DNA of 64,000 nucleotides from PCC-6802 sp943367755 (GTDB lineage Bacteria > Cyanobacteriota > Cyanobacteriia > Pseudanabaenales > Pseudanabaenaceae), in contig CALRKB020000013.1 of the NCBI GenBank assembly GCA_943367755.1, forward strand, positions 1 to 64,000, read 5' to 3'. The notes below the pieces were generated by a model. It saw only the letters and a program-made list of their open reading frames with translations, searched no databases and was not told the origin of the DNA. The position numbers were made by a program, and so were the translations under genes. This document shows positions 50,674 to 59,451 of this stretch, one piece after another; position 1 is the stretch's first letter, and each line of letters begins with the position of its first letter.

Positions 50674-51086
50674 TCCTCCCGTTCTTTGCGAATAGCCTTT
50701 AGTCTTTGGGCGATCGCTTCGATCTGGTCGACACTGGCATAGTCAAGATCGTCGGCAAAGGCAGCGACAATATCAGCATTTCCCACTTCCAAAAAACGAT
50801 TTAACTGATTAAATGCTTGTAATGACTGCGCTTCGGCGCGGGAAACTAGAGACTCCCAAAAGATAATTTTTCCGCGCTTATGTGAAGTCAGCCAACCTTT
50901 CTTCACCAGTCGAGATAGGACGGTCATCACAGAAGAATAGGTGAGTTCGCGATCGGGATTAGCGAGGATGCGATCGTGAACTTGCTTTGCCGTTGCAACA
51001 CCAATATCCCAAATAATATGCAAAATCTCGGTCTCTAGTGGGCCAAGAGAAAGTTGCTTGGGACGATGGTTAGGGAGAGAAGACAT
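50667..51086 (-). CDS. petR: BlaI/MecI-family repressor, PetR-like
   Basis: From ATG 51086 (139 residues; a Met at 51131 is possible). The winged helix is clear: SLGPLETEILHIIWDIGVAT, AKQVHDRILANPDRELTYSS and VMTVLSRLVKKGWLTSHKRG, matching BlaI/CopY repressors. The C-terminal part (about 85-139) is the dimer and protease-sensitive region. It sits upstream of the M56 protease and divergent from petJ across a short spacer with a dyad. Copper-responsive control of petJ is inferred from the Synechocystis PetRP system. Confidence 0.86.
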   Translation of the reverse strand: MSSLPNHRPKQLSLGPLETEILHIIWDIGVATAKQVHDRILANPDRELTYSSVMTVLSRLVKKGWLTSHKRGKIIFWESLVSRAEAQSLQAFNQLNRFLEVGNADIVAAFADDLDYASVDQIEAIAQRLKAIRKEREEC

Positions 51087-51170
51087 AGATTGCGATTTAT
51101 CCTTTTTGGCAAAACCACGAGAGAGCAGCAAGGCGCAATTGTTAAGCCTTCCTTAAAATTAGGCAAGTTT

Positions 51171-51181
51171 GACAGCCTGTC
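51171..51181. promoter_or_regulatory. Candidate PetR operator between petR and petJ
   Basis: A perfect dyad GACA-GCC-TGTC, 75 bp before the petJ start and about 85 bp from the petR ATG. BlaI-type repressors bind short dyads in the shared promoter region. TTGACG at 51184 overlaps it and could be a petJ -35 element. Tentative. Confidence 0.4.
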
Positions 51182-51256
51182 TTTTGACGTAATCATTATA
51201 GAGCTTAAACAATGGTGGTTTGCACTTATGTTTATGTGTTTGTAAAGTTATCAACC

Positions 51257-51610
51257 ATGAAATTTCTACTCAAAAATATCGCTCTTACCCTATTACTAGC
51301 CCTGAGCTTATTTATGCTCAATCTTAGTCAAACAGCTCTTGCTGCAGATATTGAGGCGGGGGCCAAGCTTTTCAAAGCTAACTGTATCGCCTGCCACCTC
51401 AATGGTGGCAACAGCGTACAGCAGGGGAAAACACTGAAGCTAGAAGCGCTACAAGCAAATAACATGTATTCGTTAGAAGCGATCATGACTCAGGTGAAAA
51501 ACGGTAAGAACGTGATGCCTGCCTTTGGCAAAAAACTCAAGCCAGCTGACATTGAAAATGTGGCCACATATGTATTAGCTCAAGCCGATAACGGTTGGAA
51601 GAAGAAATAG
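51257..51610 (+). CDS. petJ: Cytochrome c6
   Basis: From ATG 51257, 117 residues. A signal peptide (LKNIALTLLLALSLFMLNLS, cleavage after ALA) leads to ADIEAGAKLFKANCIACHLN with the CIACH heme site, then MYSLEAIMTQVKNGKNVM with the axial Met, ending VATYVLAQADNGWKKK as in cytochrome c6. It carries electrons from cytochrome b6f to photosystem I when copper for plastocyanin is short. The neighbouring petR/petP genes fit this regulation. Confidence 0.96.
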   Translation: MKFLLKNIALTLLLALSLFMLNLSQTALAADIEAGAKLFKANCIACHLNGGNSVQQGKTLKLEALQANNMYSLEAIMTQVKNGKNVMPAFGKKLKPADIENVATYVLAQADNGWKKK

Positions 51611-51685
51611 AAAGAGAACATCTGTGGGAGCGGACACCTAGATCTGCACCTACAGATGCCCATACAGAAATCTAAAGGCGAATTT

Positions 51686-52651
51686 ATGAGATTTTTACGC
51701 AAAGTATCGACAGGCTTGGCAACACTAAGTATCTCACTTATAATACTCTGCTATCTCTTAGTCCCATACAATGCATTAGCGGCAAGTACTAACATATCCG
51801 ATAAGGTTCAAATTAATACTTCGCATGGATTTCTGCAACAGGGGATCGCTCATCTCCAACAAAATAACTATGAAGCCGCGATCGCGGATTTTACGCAGGC
51901 AATCCAGGATCGTGAGGATATCGCCACAGCTTTCAGTAATCGCTGTCTCGCCTATTTGCAAATCGATAATTATACAAATGCGATCGCCGACTGTAGCCAA
52001 GCAATTAGCGCTAATTCCCAGAATGTCGAACCATACCTCAATCGCGGACTCTCCTATTTCCGCATGGGTAATTACCAAGCGGCGATCGCGGATTATAACA
52101 CCATGCTGCAATTGGCACCCAACGACCTGAGAGGCTACTACAATCGAGGTTTGGCACAGCTAGGTCAGGGTAAATATAAAAATGCGATCGCCGACTATGA
52201 CAAAGCAATCGTTCTAATTCTCAATGTCAGCCAATTAGATAAACAATCGATAGATTCTCTCTCTGAAATCTCTGCTGATATCTATACCGATCGCGGCATT
52301 GCCAAATTTATGCTGGTGGATGCAAGCGAGGCAATCGCCGATTTCAGTCAGGCAATTACTCTTGATAATCGCAATGCTAGAGCCTTTTTTAATCGCGGCT
52401 GTGCCTACCACAGGCAGCACTTTTTCGTAAAAGCGATCGCGGACTTTACGATCTCCCTGCAACTCGATCCACATAATCCCGATGCTTACATGGGCAGAGC
52501 GATCGCCCAACATAATCAAGGGCGCGATCGAGAAGCACTCCAGGACTTACAAATTGCGGCTAGAGAGTTCCTGACCAAAGGAGAGGAGAATGCTTCCCAC
52601 CATGCTCTAGAACTACTGCGTCAACTGCAACAAAAGACAATTTTTACTTAA
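51686..52651 (+). CDS. Secreted or membrane-anchored TPR protein
   Basis: From ATG 51686, 321 residues. A signal peptide/anchor (about 8-30, TGLATLSISLIILCYLLVPY) precedes seven or so TPR units with A-I-A-D repeats: NYEAAIADFTQAIQDREDIA, NYTNAIADCSQAISANSQNV, NYQAAIADYNTMLQLAPNDL, KYKNAIADYDKAIVLILNVS, and later EAIADFSQAITLDNRNARAF. HIP1 octamers encode many of the AIAD motifs. Protein-interaction scaffold outside the cytoplasm. Follows petJ but with a 75-bp gap. Confidence 0.86.
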   Translation: MRFLRKVSTGLATLSISLIILCYLLVPYNALAASTNISDKVQINTSHGFLQQGIAHLQQNNYEAAIADFTQAIQDREDIATAFSNRCLAYLQIDNYTNAIADCSQAISANSQNVEPYLNRGLSYFRMGNYQAAIADYNTMLQLAPNDLRGYYNRGLAQLGQGKYKNAIADYDKAIVLILNVSQLDKQSIDSLSEISADIYTDRGIAKFMLVDASEAIADFSQAITLDNRNARAFFNRGCAYHRQHFFVKAIADFTISLQLDPHNPDAYMGRAIAQHNQGRDREALQDLQIAAREFLTKGEENASHHALELLRQLQQKTIFT

Positions 52652-52670
52652 ATCAGCAACTCAAATAATT

Positions 52671-53234
52671 ATGTCTATTTCCCCCATATCCGATCAGAAG
52701 GTAATTTCCCTAGCGATTGCGGCCAGTATGGTACTACCAATGTTAGTAGCTATACAAACGTTCCTGGCAGAGGCAGTGTCTGCCAGGACTGCTACAGCTA
52801 AACTGACAGATGCTAAAAAACAAGCGATCGGGACAGTTAAGTTCACGGAAACACCTAAAGGATTGCAAGTCACTGTGGAGGTGAAAGGACTTAATCCCGG
52901 TGAACACGCCATTCACATCCATGAAGTCGGTAAGTGTGAACCGCCAAATTTCTTATCCGCTGGTGAACATTTCGATCCGCTCAAATCAAGTAATTCTGCC
53001 CAGAAAAAACCAGGGAAGAAGCCTGCTGGAGATTTGCCTGACCTCAAAGTCAAATCGGATGGTACAAGTAGTTTGACGGCTATTCTGCCAAGTCTGACGC
53101 TAGGTACTGGTAAGAATTCACTACTGAAGCCTGGCGGTACTGCCGTACTTGTTCATGCAGGCGCAAACGGTAAATCTACAATTCCAGGTGTGGATGCGAA
53201 AGCTAGAATTGCTTGTGGTGTAGTTTCGCTATGA
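52671..53234 (+). CDS. Cu/Zn-SOD family protein lacking the zinc histidines (Cu-only type)
   Basis: 187 residues with an N-terminal signal anchor (about 11-36). Copper ligands are visible: His82 and His84 (AIHIHEVGKC), bridging-type His100 (SAGEHFDP) and His162 (VLVHAGANG). The disulfide Cys89 and Cys182 and the active-site Arg179 (KARIACGV) remain. The zinc ligands equivalent to His71 and His80 are missing; the loop (LKSSNSAQKKPGKKPA, 104-119) has no His, and only the Asp (GDLPDL) is kept. This resembles Cu-only SODs. The next gene overlaps it by 4 bp, so it heads a small operon with a YtkA-like protein and a transporter. Activity untested. Confidence 0.85.
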   Translation: MSISPISDQKVISLAIAASMVLPMLVAIQTFLAEAVSARTATAKLTDAKKQAIGTVKFTETPKGLQVTVEVKGLNPGEHAIHIHEVGKCEPPNFLSAGEHFDPLKSSNSAQKKPGKKPAGDLPDLKVKSDGTSSLTAILPSLTLGTGKNSLLKPGGTAVLVHAGANGKSTIPGVDAKARIACGVVSL

Positions 53235-53908
53235 AATTAAGAGGAAGTATGTCTAGAGTTACAGGATTAGGGTGGTTAGCCGCAGTTTTGTTAACCGCCC
53301 TACCTATGTATGCCCACGAAGTGGAAACCTCAGGTGAGGTCGGTGCAACACTGCACATAGAACCCAACGATCGCGCTAAAGCAGGCGAGCCAACCCAGGT
53401 ATGGTTTGCACTCACAGCTAAAGGCGGACGGGTGATTCCACTTTCAGAATGCAACTGTAAACTCGAAGTGCGCAACGAGCCACATAAAGAAGGGAGCACC
53501 CCTCTACTAGAACCAGTGCTCAAGGGCATCGTGGCCGAACAGTACCAGGGTATTCCCAGTGCAGAGGTCACTTTCCCCAAAACTGGGGAGTACGAGCTAG
53601 AGCTAAGCGGTAGCCCGAAAACTAGTGCTAAGTTTGCTCCCTTTAGTTTGAGCTATAAAGTAGTGGTAGCAGACAAATCCGAAGTCAGTCGGGAACCTGA
53701 CAAGGGAACACAATTAAAGCCAACTACACCAGATCAGCAGGTAGAGACCGACAAAAAAACAGAAGTTAAGGGAGAGTCGAAACTAGCGGTGGAAACAGAG
53801 GCGAGATCGTCGGATAACAATGGTTGGTGGATGGTTCCCAGCGGTATTGTGCTAGTGGCTGGCATAGTTGGCGCGGCGATTTGGCTGATCCGATCTAATA
53901 GCGATTAG
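53231..53908 (+). CDS. Secreted YtkA/CopC-like beta protein with C-terminal membrane anchor
   Basis: From ATG 53231 (ATGA overlap with the SOD stop), 225 residues. Signal peptide SRVTGLGWLAAVLLTALPMY with cleavage around AHA. The beta-sandwich part (about 30-145) has the YtkA/CopC-like pattern: VGATLHIEPNDRAKAGEPTQ, VWFALTAKGGRVIPLSECNC, VTFPKTGEYELELSG. A charged linker (TEVKGESKLAVETEARSSD) precedes a C-terminal transmembrane helix (about 197-217, WWMVPSGIVLVAGIVGAAI). The Cys-x-Cys (ECNCKLEV) could bind copper. Between the SOD and the transporter, it probably belongs to metal handling; family call moderate. Confidence 0.7.
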   Translation: MKLRGSMSRVTGLGWLAAVLLTALPMYAHEVETSGEVGATLHIEPNDRAKAGEPTQVWFALTAKGGRVIPLSECNCKLEVRNEPHKEGSTPLLEPVLKGIVAEQYQGIPSAEVTFPKTGEYELELSGSPKTSAKFAPFSLSYKVVVADKSEVSREPDKGTQLKPTTPDQQVETDKKTEVKGESKLAVETEARSSDNNGWWMVPSGIVLVAGIVGAAIWLIRSNSD

Positions 53909-53910
53909 CA

Positions 53911-55140
53911 ATGCTAGATCTACTCCTGGTTATGGCATTGGGGTTTCTCGGTAGTTTTGGGCACTGTGTTGGTATGTGTGGCCCGCTAACTGTTGCTTTT
54001 TCTCTATCCAGCAAGCAGGAAACGGCGCGTCCCTGGCAGCAGTATCTGGTTTTTCATAGCTTGCTGAATCTCGGGCGTATTATCAGCTATGCCCTTGTCG
54101 GCGCAGGCATCGGCGGATTAGGTTCAGTATTGGTGGCTGGAGGGCAACTCGCCGGTATTGATAGCGCCCTGCGGCGAGGTTTAGCCATCTTCACAGGTGT
54201 CCTGTTGGTCTGGATGGGCATTGTGCAACTTAATCCCAAAATCTTGCCCCGCCTGACTTTACCGCATCCCATGCAACAGTTGAACCTGCACCAAAGACTG
54301 AGTTCAGCGATGGTGAAACTTTCACTCAGTCATAGCTGGTGGACACCAGGGTTACTTGGTATGGCTTGGGGACTGATTCCCTGCGGGTTTCTATACATTG
54401 CTCAAATCAAAGCAGCGGAGTCAGGCGATCTCTTTAGAGGAGCATTGACCATGCTTGCGTTTGGACTCGGCACCATGCCATCGATGATTGGTGTCGGAGT
54501 TTCCGCTAGCTTGCTCAGCAGCGATCGCCGTAGTCAGCTATTTCGCCTCGGCGGCTGGGTCACGCTCTCGATTGGTATCCTCACCTTGATGCGCACCGGT
54601 AATGAGTTCGATTACACAGGACATGCATCCCTATTACTGCTGATGCTGGCTCTAGTTGCCCGCCCGTTGAGCCGTTGGTGGTCACAGCCCTTACGCTATC
54701 GTCGAGCCCTTGGTGTGGGAGCCTTTATTCTGGCGATCGCCCACACAATCCACATGCTAGAACATTCCTTCGGTTGGAAACCGCAAGCCCTAGCCTTTAT
54801 GTTGCCGGCACACCAATGCGCCATCTGGTGTGGTTTTGGCGCATTGGTGTGCATGACACCTGCTGCGATCACCAGTTTTGACTGGATGGTACACAAGCTT
54901 GGCAAGTACTGGCGGCTCCTGCATCTTTTAGCCGTACCTGCCCTTTGGCTCACTGCCATCCATACAATCTTGATCGGCTCACACTACCTGGGCAGCATCC
55001 AGACGGCCTCTGGCAAAATCATGTCTGTACTGTGTGGATTCTTGGTTTTATTAGTGATGGCAATCCGCAGCCAGTGGCTCTGGCAATTAGTCGGTCTAGA
55101 CAAATTCTACGTCACTCCCGTTACTCCCCCCTCCCGCTAA
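53911..55140 (+). CDS. TauE/SafE (UreH-type) membrane protein with ferric-reductase-like C-terminal half
   Basis: 409 residues with about ten to twelve helices. The N-terminal half has LGFLGSFGHCVGMCGPLTVA, the GHC-GMCG signature of UreH/COG2836 metal transporters and cytochrome-c-maturation-linked proteins, and the internal repeat AWGLIPCGFLYIA. The C-terminal half (about 250-405) is a separate four- to five-helix bundle with His pairs (HTIHMLEHSFG, GKYWRLLHLLAVPALWLTAI, HTILIGSHYL) like a heme-binding ferric-reductase domain. It begins 2 bp after the YtkA-like gene. It could move copper or reducing power to the lumen; inference from context. Confidence 0.78.
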   Translation: MLDLLLVMALGFLGSFGHCVGMCGPLTVAFSLSSKQETARPWQQYLVFHSLLNLGRIISYALVGAGIGGLGSVLVAGGQLAGIDSALRRGLAIFTGVLLVWMGIVQLNPKILPRLTLPHPMQQLNLHQRLSSAMVKLSLSHSWWTPGLLGMAWGLIPCGFLYIAQIKAAESGDLFRGALTMLAFGLGTMPSMIGVGVSASLLSSDRRSQLFRLGGWVTLSIGILTLMRTGNEFDYTGHASLLLLMLALVARPLSRWWSQPLRYRRALGVGAFILAIAHTIHMLEHSFGWKPQALAFMLPAHQCAIWCGFGALVCMTPAAITSFDWMVHKLGKYWRLLHLLAVPALWLTAIHTILIGSHYLGSIQTASGKIMSVLCGFLVLLVMAIRSQWLWQLVGLDKFYVTPVTPPSR

Positions 55141-55144
55141 AAAA

Positions 55145-55798
55145 CTAAACCAGGCCAGTGCGTAGTGCCACCACTGCTGCCTGGACGCGATCGTCAACGG
55201 ATAGCTTATTCATAATGCCGCGTACATGAGTCTTAATGGTATTTGTGCTGAGGTGCAACACCGCCGCAATTTCCGGGTTGCTTTTGCCCTCTACCATAAG
55301 CTTCAGCACATCTAATTCTCGCTCTGATAGTTCGCCAAAACTCTGGGAAGGCATCGGTGGTTTCAAAAACTCAAAAATCTTTTTACCTATTTGAGGATCT
55401 AAATAAGTTGCACCTTCATAGGCGGCAGCGATCGCGCTCATTAACCGATCCATACTCGTACCCTTAATACAGTAGGCTTCGGCACCACTGGAGAGCGCTG
55501 CTACAATTTCCGTACTATCCGTATGTGAGGTCAACATGACCACATGGGTAGCGGGAAGTTCGGCCTTTATCCTTTGCGTGGCGGCAATACCATCCAACCG
55601 AGGCAAGCCAATATCCATCAAAATCACATCGGGCTTGTGCTTAAGTGCTGCACTGACAGCCAAATAACCATCGTCTACAATTTCTACAACGGTAATTTGA
55701 GCATGCTTAGAAAATGCCTGCTCCAAGCCCAGTTGAATTAAGGGATCGTCCTCAACAATCAAAATCTTAATTTGGGGAATCTTTGTCGGTAAATTCAT
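55145..55798 (-). CDS. NarL/FixJ-type response regulator
   Basis: 217 residues. Receiver: IKILIVEDDPLIQLGLEQAF, phospho-acceptor Asp in DVILMDIGLPRLDG (about 61), Thr in VVMLTSHTD, Lys in AYCIKGTSMD. LuxR-type helix-turn-helix: LSERELDVLKLMVEGKSNPE then IAAVLHLSTNTIKTHVRGIM and NKLSVDDRVQAAVVAL. It is divergent from a large hybrid kinase, its likely partner. Its end lies 5 bp from the convergent transporter gene. Confidence 0.94.
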   Translation of the reverse strand: MNLPTKIPQIKILIVEDDPLIQLGLEQAFSKHAQITVVEIVDDGYLAVSAALKHKPDVILMDIGLPRLDGIAATQRIKAELPATHVVMLTSHTDSTEIVAALSSGAEAYCIKGTSMDRLMSAIAAAYEGATYLDPQIGKKIFEFLKPPMPSQSFGELSERELDVLKLMVEGKSNPEIAAVLHLSTNTIKTHVRGIMNKLSVDDRVQAAVVALRTGLV

Positions 55799-55868
55799 AA
55801 AAGCTTGAGATATTTACTGAAACCTAGCATAGAAAAGAGTGTTAAAGGGTAAGATTGCTGCTAGACCT

Positions 55869-58800
55869 ATGGTAAACCCATCTGCACGTATTAATAAAAG
55901 CTCATATTCCTTGCCACTACAGCTCGTTCTAGTGGTTCCGTTCCTATTGCAAATTGTTCTAGCCGTAGGAGTAACGGGGTGGCTTTCCTGGCGCAATGGT
56001 CAACAGGCAGTGGAGGACGTTGCCAATCGTTACAAAAATGAGGTGGCAAACCGTATTCAACAGCATCTCCAAAACTATCTTGCCATCCCTGAACCAATCA
56101 ATCGCATCAATGCTAGTGCCGTATCTATTAACGAACTTGATTTGCAGAATAAATCTAGTGCCGAGCGCTATATTTGGCGGCAGATGCAGTTATTTAGCTC
56201 TGTTGACTCCATCCAATTTGGTACAGAAGCGGGTGAGCTTATTGCTATAGAGCGGACGGAGGATGGCAGTCTCAATCTCGATCTCATAAGCAAGTCAGCA
56301 GATCAAGCGATGTTGACCTATAGACTGAGTGCTAATGACGATCGCATCCAATTAATCAGGCGCAGTACCAATTACAATCCTCGCATTCGCCCTTGGTATA
56401 CTCCTGCGATCGCCCTTGGCAAAACCACATGGAGTGAGATCTTCCAAAAATTTAGTTATCCCAAATTACTAATTAGTAAAGCGACACCTCTGCGCGACCG
56501 CGCTGGTAAGATCGTCGGAGTTACAGGTGTCAATTTATCCATAACACAAATCGATCGCTTTTTACAGAGCATCAAAGTTGGGGAATCTGGGCTGACTTTT
56601 ATTATGGAACGATCTGGAAATATCGTAGCTAGTTCCAGTCCAGAACAGCCTTTTAGGGTTGAGGGGAATCAAATCAAGCGTCTCAAAGCCAGCGAGAGTA
56701 ATATCCCCTTGATTCGAGATACCGCCAGACAAATCTTCCTCCGGTTTCCAGACCTTCATCGGTTACAGAGTCGCCAGGAATTAGAATTTACAATCGATGG
56801 GAAACTCAACTTTTTGCAAGTGATACCCTTTCGCGATCAACAGGGACTTGATTGGCTAGTTGCCGTAGTCCTACCAGAAGATGATTTCCTCGCCCAAATT
56901 TATGACAATAATCGCAACACTGCCCTGCTCTGCTTACTGTCTCTAGCTATAGCGATCGCTTTTGGCATCGCTAGCAGCAAGTGGATTACCAAACCGATTC
57001 AGCAACTAATCCAGGCAACTGAGGCGATCGCGAATGGTCATCTTGATCGAGAAGTCAAAGGATCTCAAATAGATGAATTGAATGCACTAGCCTGCTCGTT
57101 TAATCAGATGGCAGGGCAGCTCCGCGAGGCATTCCGAAATCTGGCTCAAACAAATGAAGGATTGGAGCTTAGCGTTCAGGAAAGAACAGAAGAATTACGC
57201 CAGTCAGAGAAAAAATTCGCCAAAATATTCCTGTCTAGCCCTAATCCCAGTAGCATCATCAGAATGAAAGACAGGCAGATTATAGAAGTCAATGATAGTG
57301 CGCTCAAATTTTTCGGCCATGCGGATGCGGAATCCGCCGACAGTGGTTCGCTCAGATTAGATATTTGGGAAGATGAGCGCGATCGCCGTGAAGTATTTCA
57401 GATCCTCAAGGAGACAGGCTCGATCCGCAACCGTGAATATACATTTCATACGGCAACCGGAGATCCGAGGACGGTTTTATATTCGGGCGAAATCATCGAA
57501 TTAAACGGAGAAGACTATCTCCTGGGTATTCTCAATGATATTAGCGATCGCAAGCAATTAGAACTAGACCTATGGCGATCGCAAAAATTCCTCGATAGCA
57601 TCATCGACAATATTCCCCTTGCCGTTGCAGTCAAGGATGTGAATAACGAGTTCCGCAACGTGATCTGGAATAAAGCCAGTGAAGAAATGTTTGGTATTAC
57701 CAAAAGGGCAATCTTCTGGCGACGTGTCGAGGAGTTTTACTCACCTAAGCAAGCTAATTTCTTTCTTGAGGGCGATCTAGAAGCGATCGAACGCGCCAGC
57801 ATCATCGAAATCCCCGAAGCTACTTTGGATACGGTGGAGCGGGGCAGAATCGTGCTCAGAACCCTCAAAGTACCGATCTTCAATGACAATGGCCAGGCCG
57901 CCTACTTAATTTGTATCTCTGAAGATATTAGCGATCGCCACCAAGCAGAGATCGTACTTCAGCAAGCTAAAGAAGAGGCCGAAGTGGCTAACCGGGCCAA
58001 GAGCGAATTCCTGGCGAATATGAGCCACGAACTCAGAACTCCCCTTAACGGCATTCTTGGTTACGTGCAAATCCTCAGCCGCAATTCCACGCTCTCACCA
58101 CAACAGCAAGAAGGGCTCCAGATTATTCAACAATGCGGCGAACATCTACTCACCCTAATTAATGACATTTTAGACATTTCTAAAATCGAAGCTAGGCGTA
58201 TAGAGTTACACCCACATCCATTTAATCTCCCTAATTTTCTGCGTAGCATCGTTAACATTTTTCAGGTTAGAGCCGAGCAGAAAGGCATCGCTTTTACTTA
58301 CACAGAATTAAATCAGCTACCAGTTGGCGTTAATACGGATGAACAAAGATTGCGGCAGATCTTGATTAACCTGCTAGGCAACGCTGTAAAATTCACTGAT
58401 AACGGACATGTTGAGTTCAAAGTTAGTGAGATCGACACATCAACTCCTAACACAATTGGGATTCGCTTCCAAGTTGACGATACAGGCAGCGGCATTAGTC
58501 CAGACCAATTAGAAGAAATCTTTCTTCCCTTTCAACAGGTGGGCGATCGCAAGCGCATGACTGAAGGAACCGGCTTGGGTCTGTCCATTAGCAAAAAACT
58601 GGTAGAAATGATGGGGAGTAGTTTGCAAGTCCGCAGCACACTAGGTCAAGGTAGTAGGTTTTGGTTTGATTTAGAGTTGCAGACAGCAGAGGATGTCATC
58701 GATCTCCTTGCACTGAAAGAGAGGCGCATTATTGGCTATCGCAAACAGCCAGATCGCGATCCAATCCGCGTACTGGTAGTTGATGACAAGCGCGAAAATC

Positions 58801-59405
58801 GCCTGGTTTTAGTTAACCTTCTTGCTCCCTTAGGTTTTGAAACGATCGAAGCAGTGAACGGACTAGAAGGCATCCAAAAAGCTCAGGAATTCAAGCCAGC
58901 AATAATTCTGCTGGATCTAGTTATGCCAATAATGGATGGCTTTGAGGCAACGCGACAACTGCGCCAATTACCAGAATTCCAATCCACTATTATTATTGCC
59001 GTCTCCGCCAGTGTGTTTGGCTACGACCAGAGTACCAGTATTGATGTAGGATGTAATACTTTCATTCCCAAGCCAGTGAACTATACTACCCTCCTCGATC
59101 GCTTCAAAACTTATTTAGATTTAGAGTGGGAATACGAAGAAGAACCAGAGTCAACGTTACCAGAGCCAGGTCAAATTAGCGCCCCCGGTTTACCAAGTGC
59201 GGTGCCAGAACCAAAGATAATCGAGCGCCTGCTGCAATTAGCCATGATGGGTGATGTAGTTAGCATTGAGGAACAGGCAATCCAAATTGCACAGCAAGAT
59301 GATAGATTCATGGGGTTTACAACTCAACTACGTCAGTTAGCAAAAGGTTTCCAGATCAAGCCAATTCAAACATTACTCAAAAAGTATTTGCCAGACCAAA
59401 TCTGA
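55869..59405 (+). CDS. Hybrid sensor histidine kinase (Cache-HAMP-PAS-PAS-HK-REC)
   Basis: From ATG 55869, about 1178 residues. A transmembrane helix (about 15-38), a periplasmic dCache domain (40-345, including IRPWYTPAIALGKTTWSEIF), a second helix (about 352-370), HAMP (KPIQQLIQATEAIANGHLDR), coiled coil, two PAS domains (about 455-565, 575-700), HisKA FLANMSHELRTPLNGILGYV, HATPase (INLLGNAVKFTDNGHV and GTGLGLSISKKLVEM), and a C-terminal receiver (RVLVVDDKRENRLVLVNLLA; Asp in IILLDLVMPIMDG). The terminal helical tail (IIERLLQLAMMGDVVSIEEQ) is common in cyanobacterial hybrid kinases. It is divergent from a NarL regulator and precedes a REC-kinase. Ligand unknown. Confidence 0.93.
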   Translation: MVNPSARINKSSYSLPLQLVLVVPFLLQIVLAVGVTGWLSWRNGQQAVEDVANRYKNEVANRIQQHLQNYLAIPEPINRINASAVSINELDLQNKSSAERYIWRQMQLFSSVDSIQFGTEAGELIAIERTEDGSLNLDLISKSADQAMLTYRLSANDDRIQLIRRSTNYNPRIRPWYTPAIALGKTTWSEIFQKFSYPKLLISKATPLRDRAGKIVGVTGVNLSITQIDRFLQSIKVGESGLTFIMERSGNIVASSSPEQPFRVEGNQIKRLKASESNIPLIRDTARQIFLRFPDLHRLQSRQELEFTIDGKLNFLQVIPFRDQQGLDWLVAVVLPEDDFLAQIYDNNRNTALLCLLSLAIAIAFGIASSKWITKPIQQLIQATEAIANGHLDREVKGSQIDELNALACSFNQMAGQLREAFRNLAQTNEGLELSVQERTEELRQSEKKFAKIFLSSPNPSSIIRMKDRQIIEVNDSALKFFGHADAESADSGSLRLDIWEDERDRREVFQILKETGSIRNREYTFHTATGDPRTVLYSGEIIELNGEDYLLGILNDISDRKQLELDLWRSQKFLDSIIDNIPLAVAVKDVNNEFRNVIWNKASEEMFGITKRAIFWRRVEEFYSPKQANFFLEGDLEAIERASIIEIPEATLDTVERGRIVLRTLKVPIFNDNGQAAYLICISEDISDRHQAEIVLQQAKEEAEVANRAKSEFLANMSHELRTPLNGILGYVQILSRNSTLSPQQQEGLQIIQQCGEHLLTLINDILDISKIEARRIELHPHPFNLPNFLRSIVNIFQVRAEQKGIAFTYTELNQLPVGVNTDEQRLRQILINLLGNAVKFTDNGHVEFKVSEIDTSTPNTIGIRFQVDDTGSGISPDQLEEIFLPFQQVGDRKRMTEGTGLGLSISKKLVEMMGSSLQVRSTLGQGSRFWFDLELQTAEDVIDLLALKERRIIGYRKQPDRDPIRVLVVDDKRENRLVLVNLLAPLGFETIEAVNGLEGIQKAQEFKPAIILLDLVMPIMDGFEATRQLRQLPEFQSTIIIAVSASVFGYDQSTSIDVGCNTFIPKPVNYTTLLDRFKTYLDLEWEYEEEPESTLPEPGQISAPGLPSAVPEPKIIERLLQLAMMGDVVSIEEQAIQIAQQDDRFMGFTTQLRQLAKGFQIKPIQTLLKKYLPDQI

Positions 59406-59451
59406 AGATCTACTTGTTTTCGCCCCCCAAACCTCTAACTCACTTACATTT

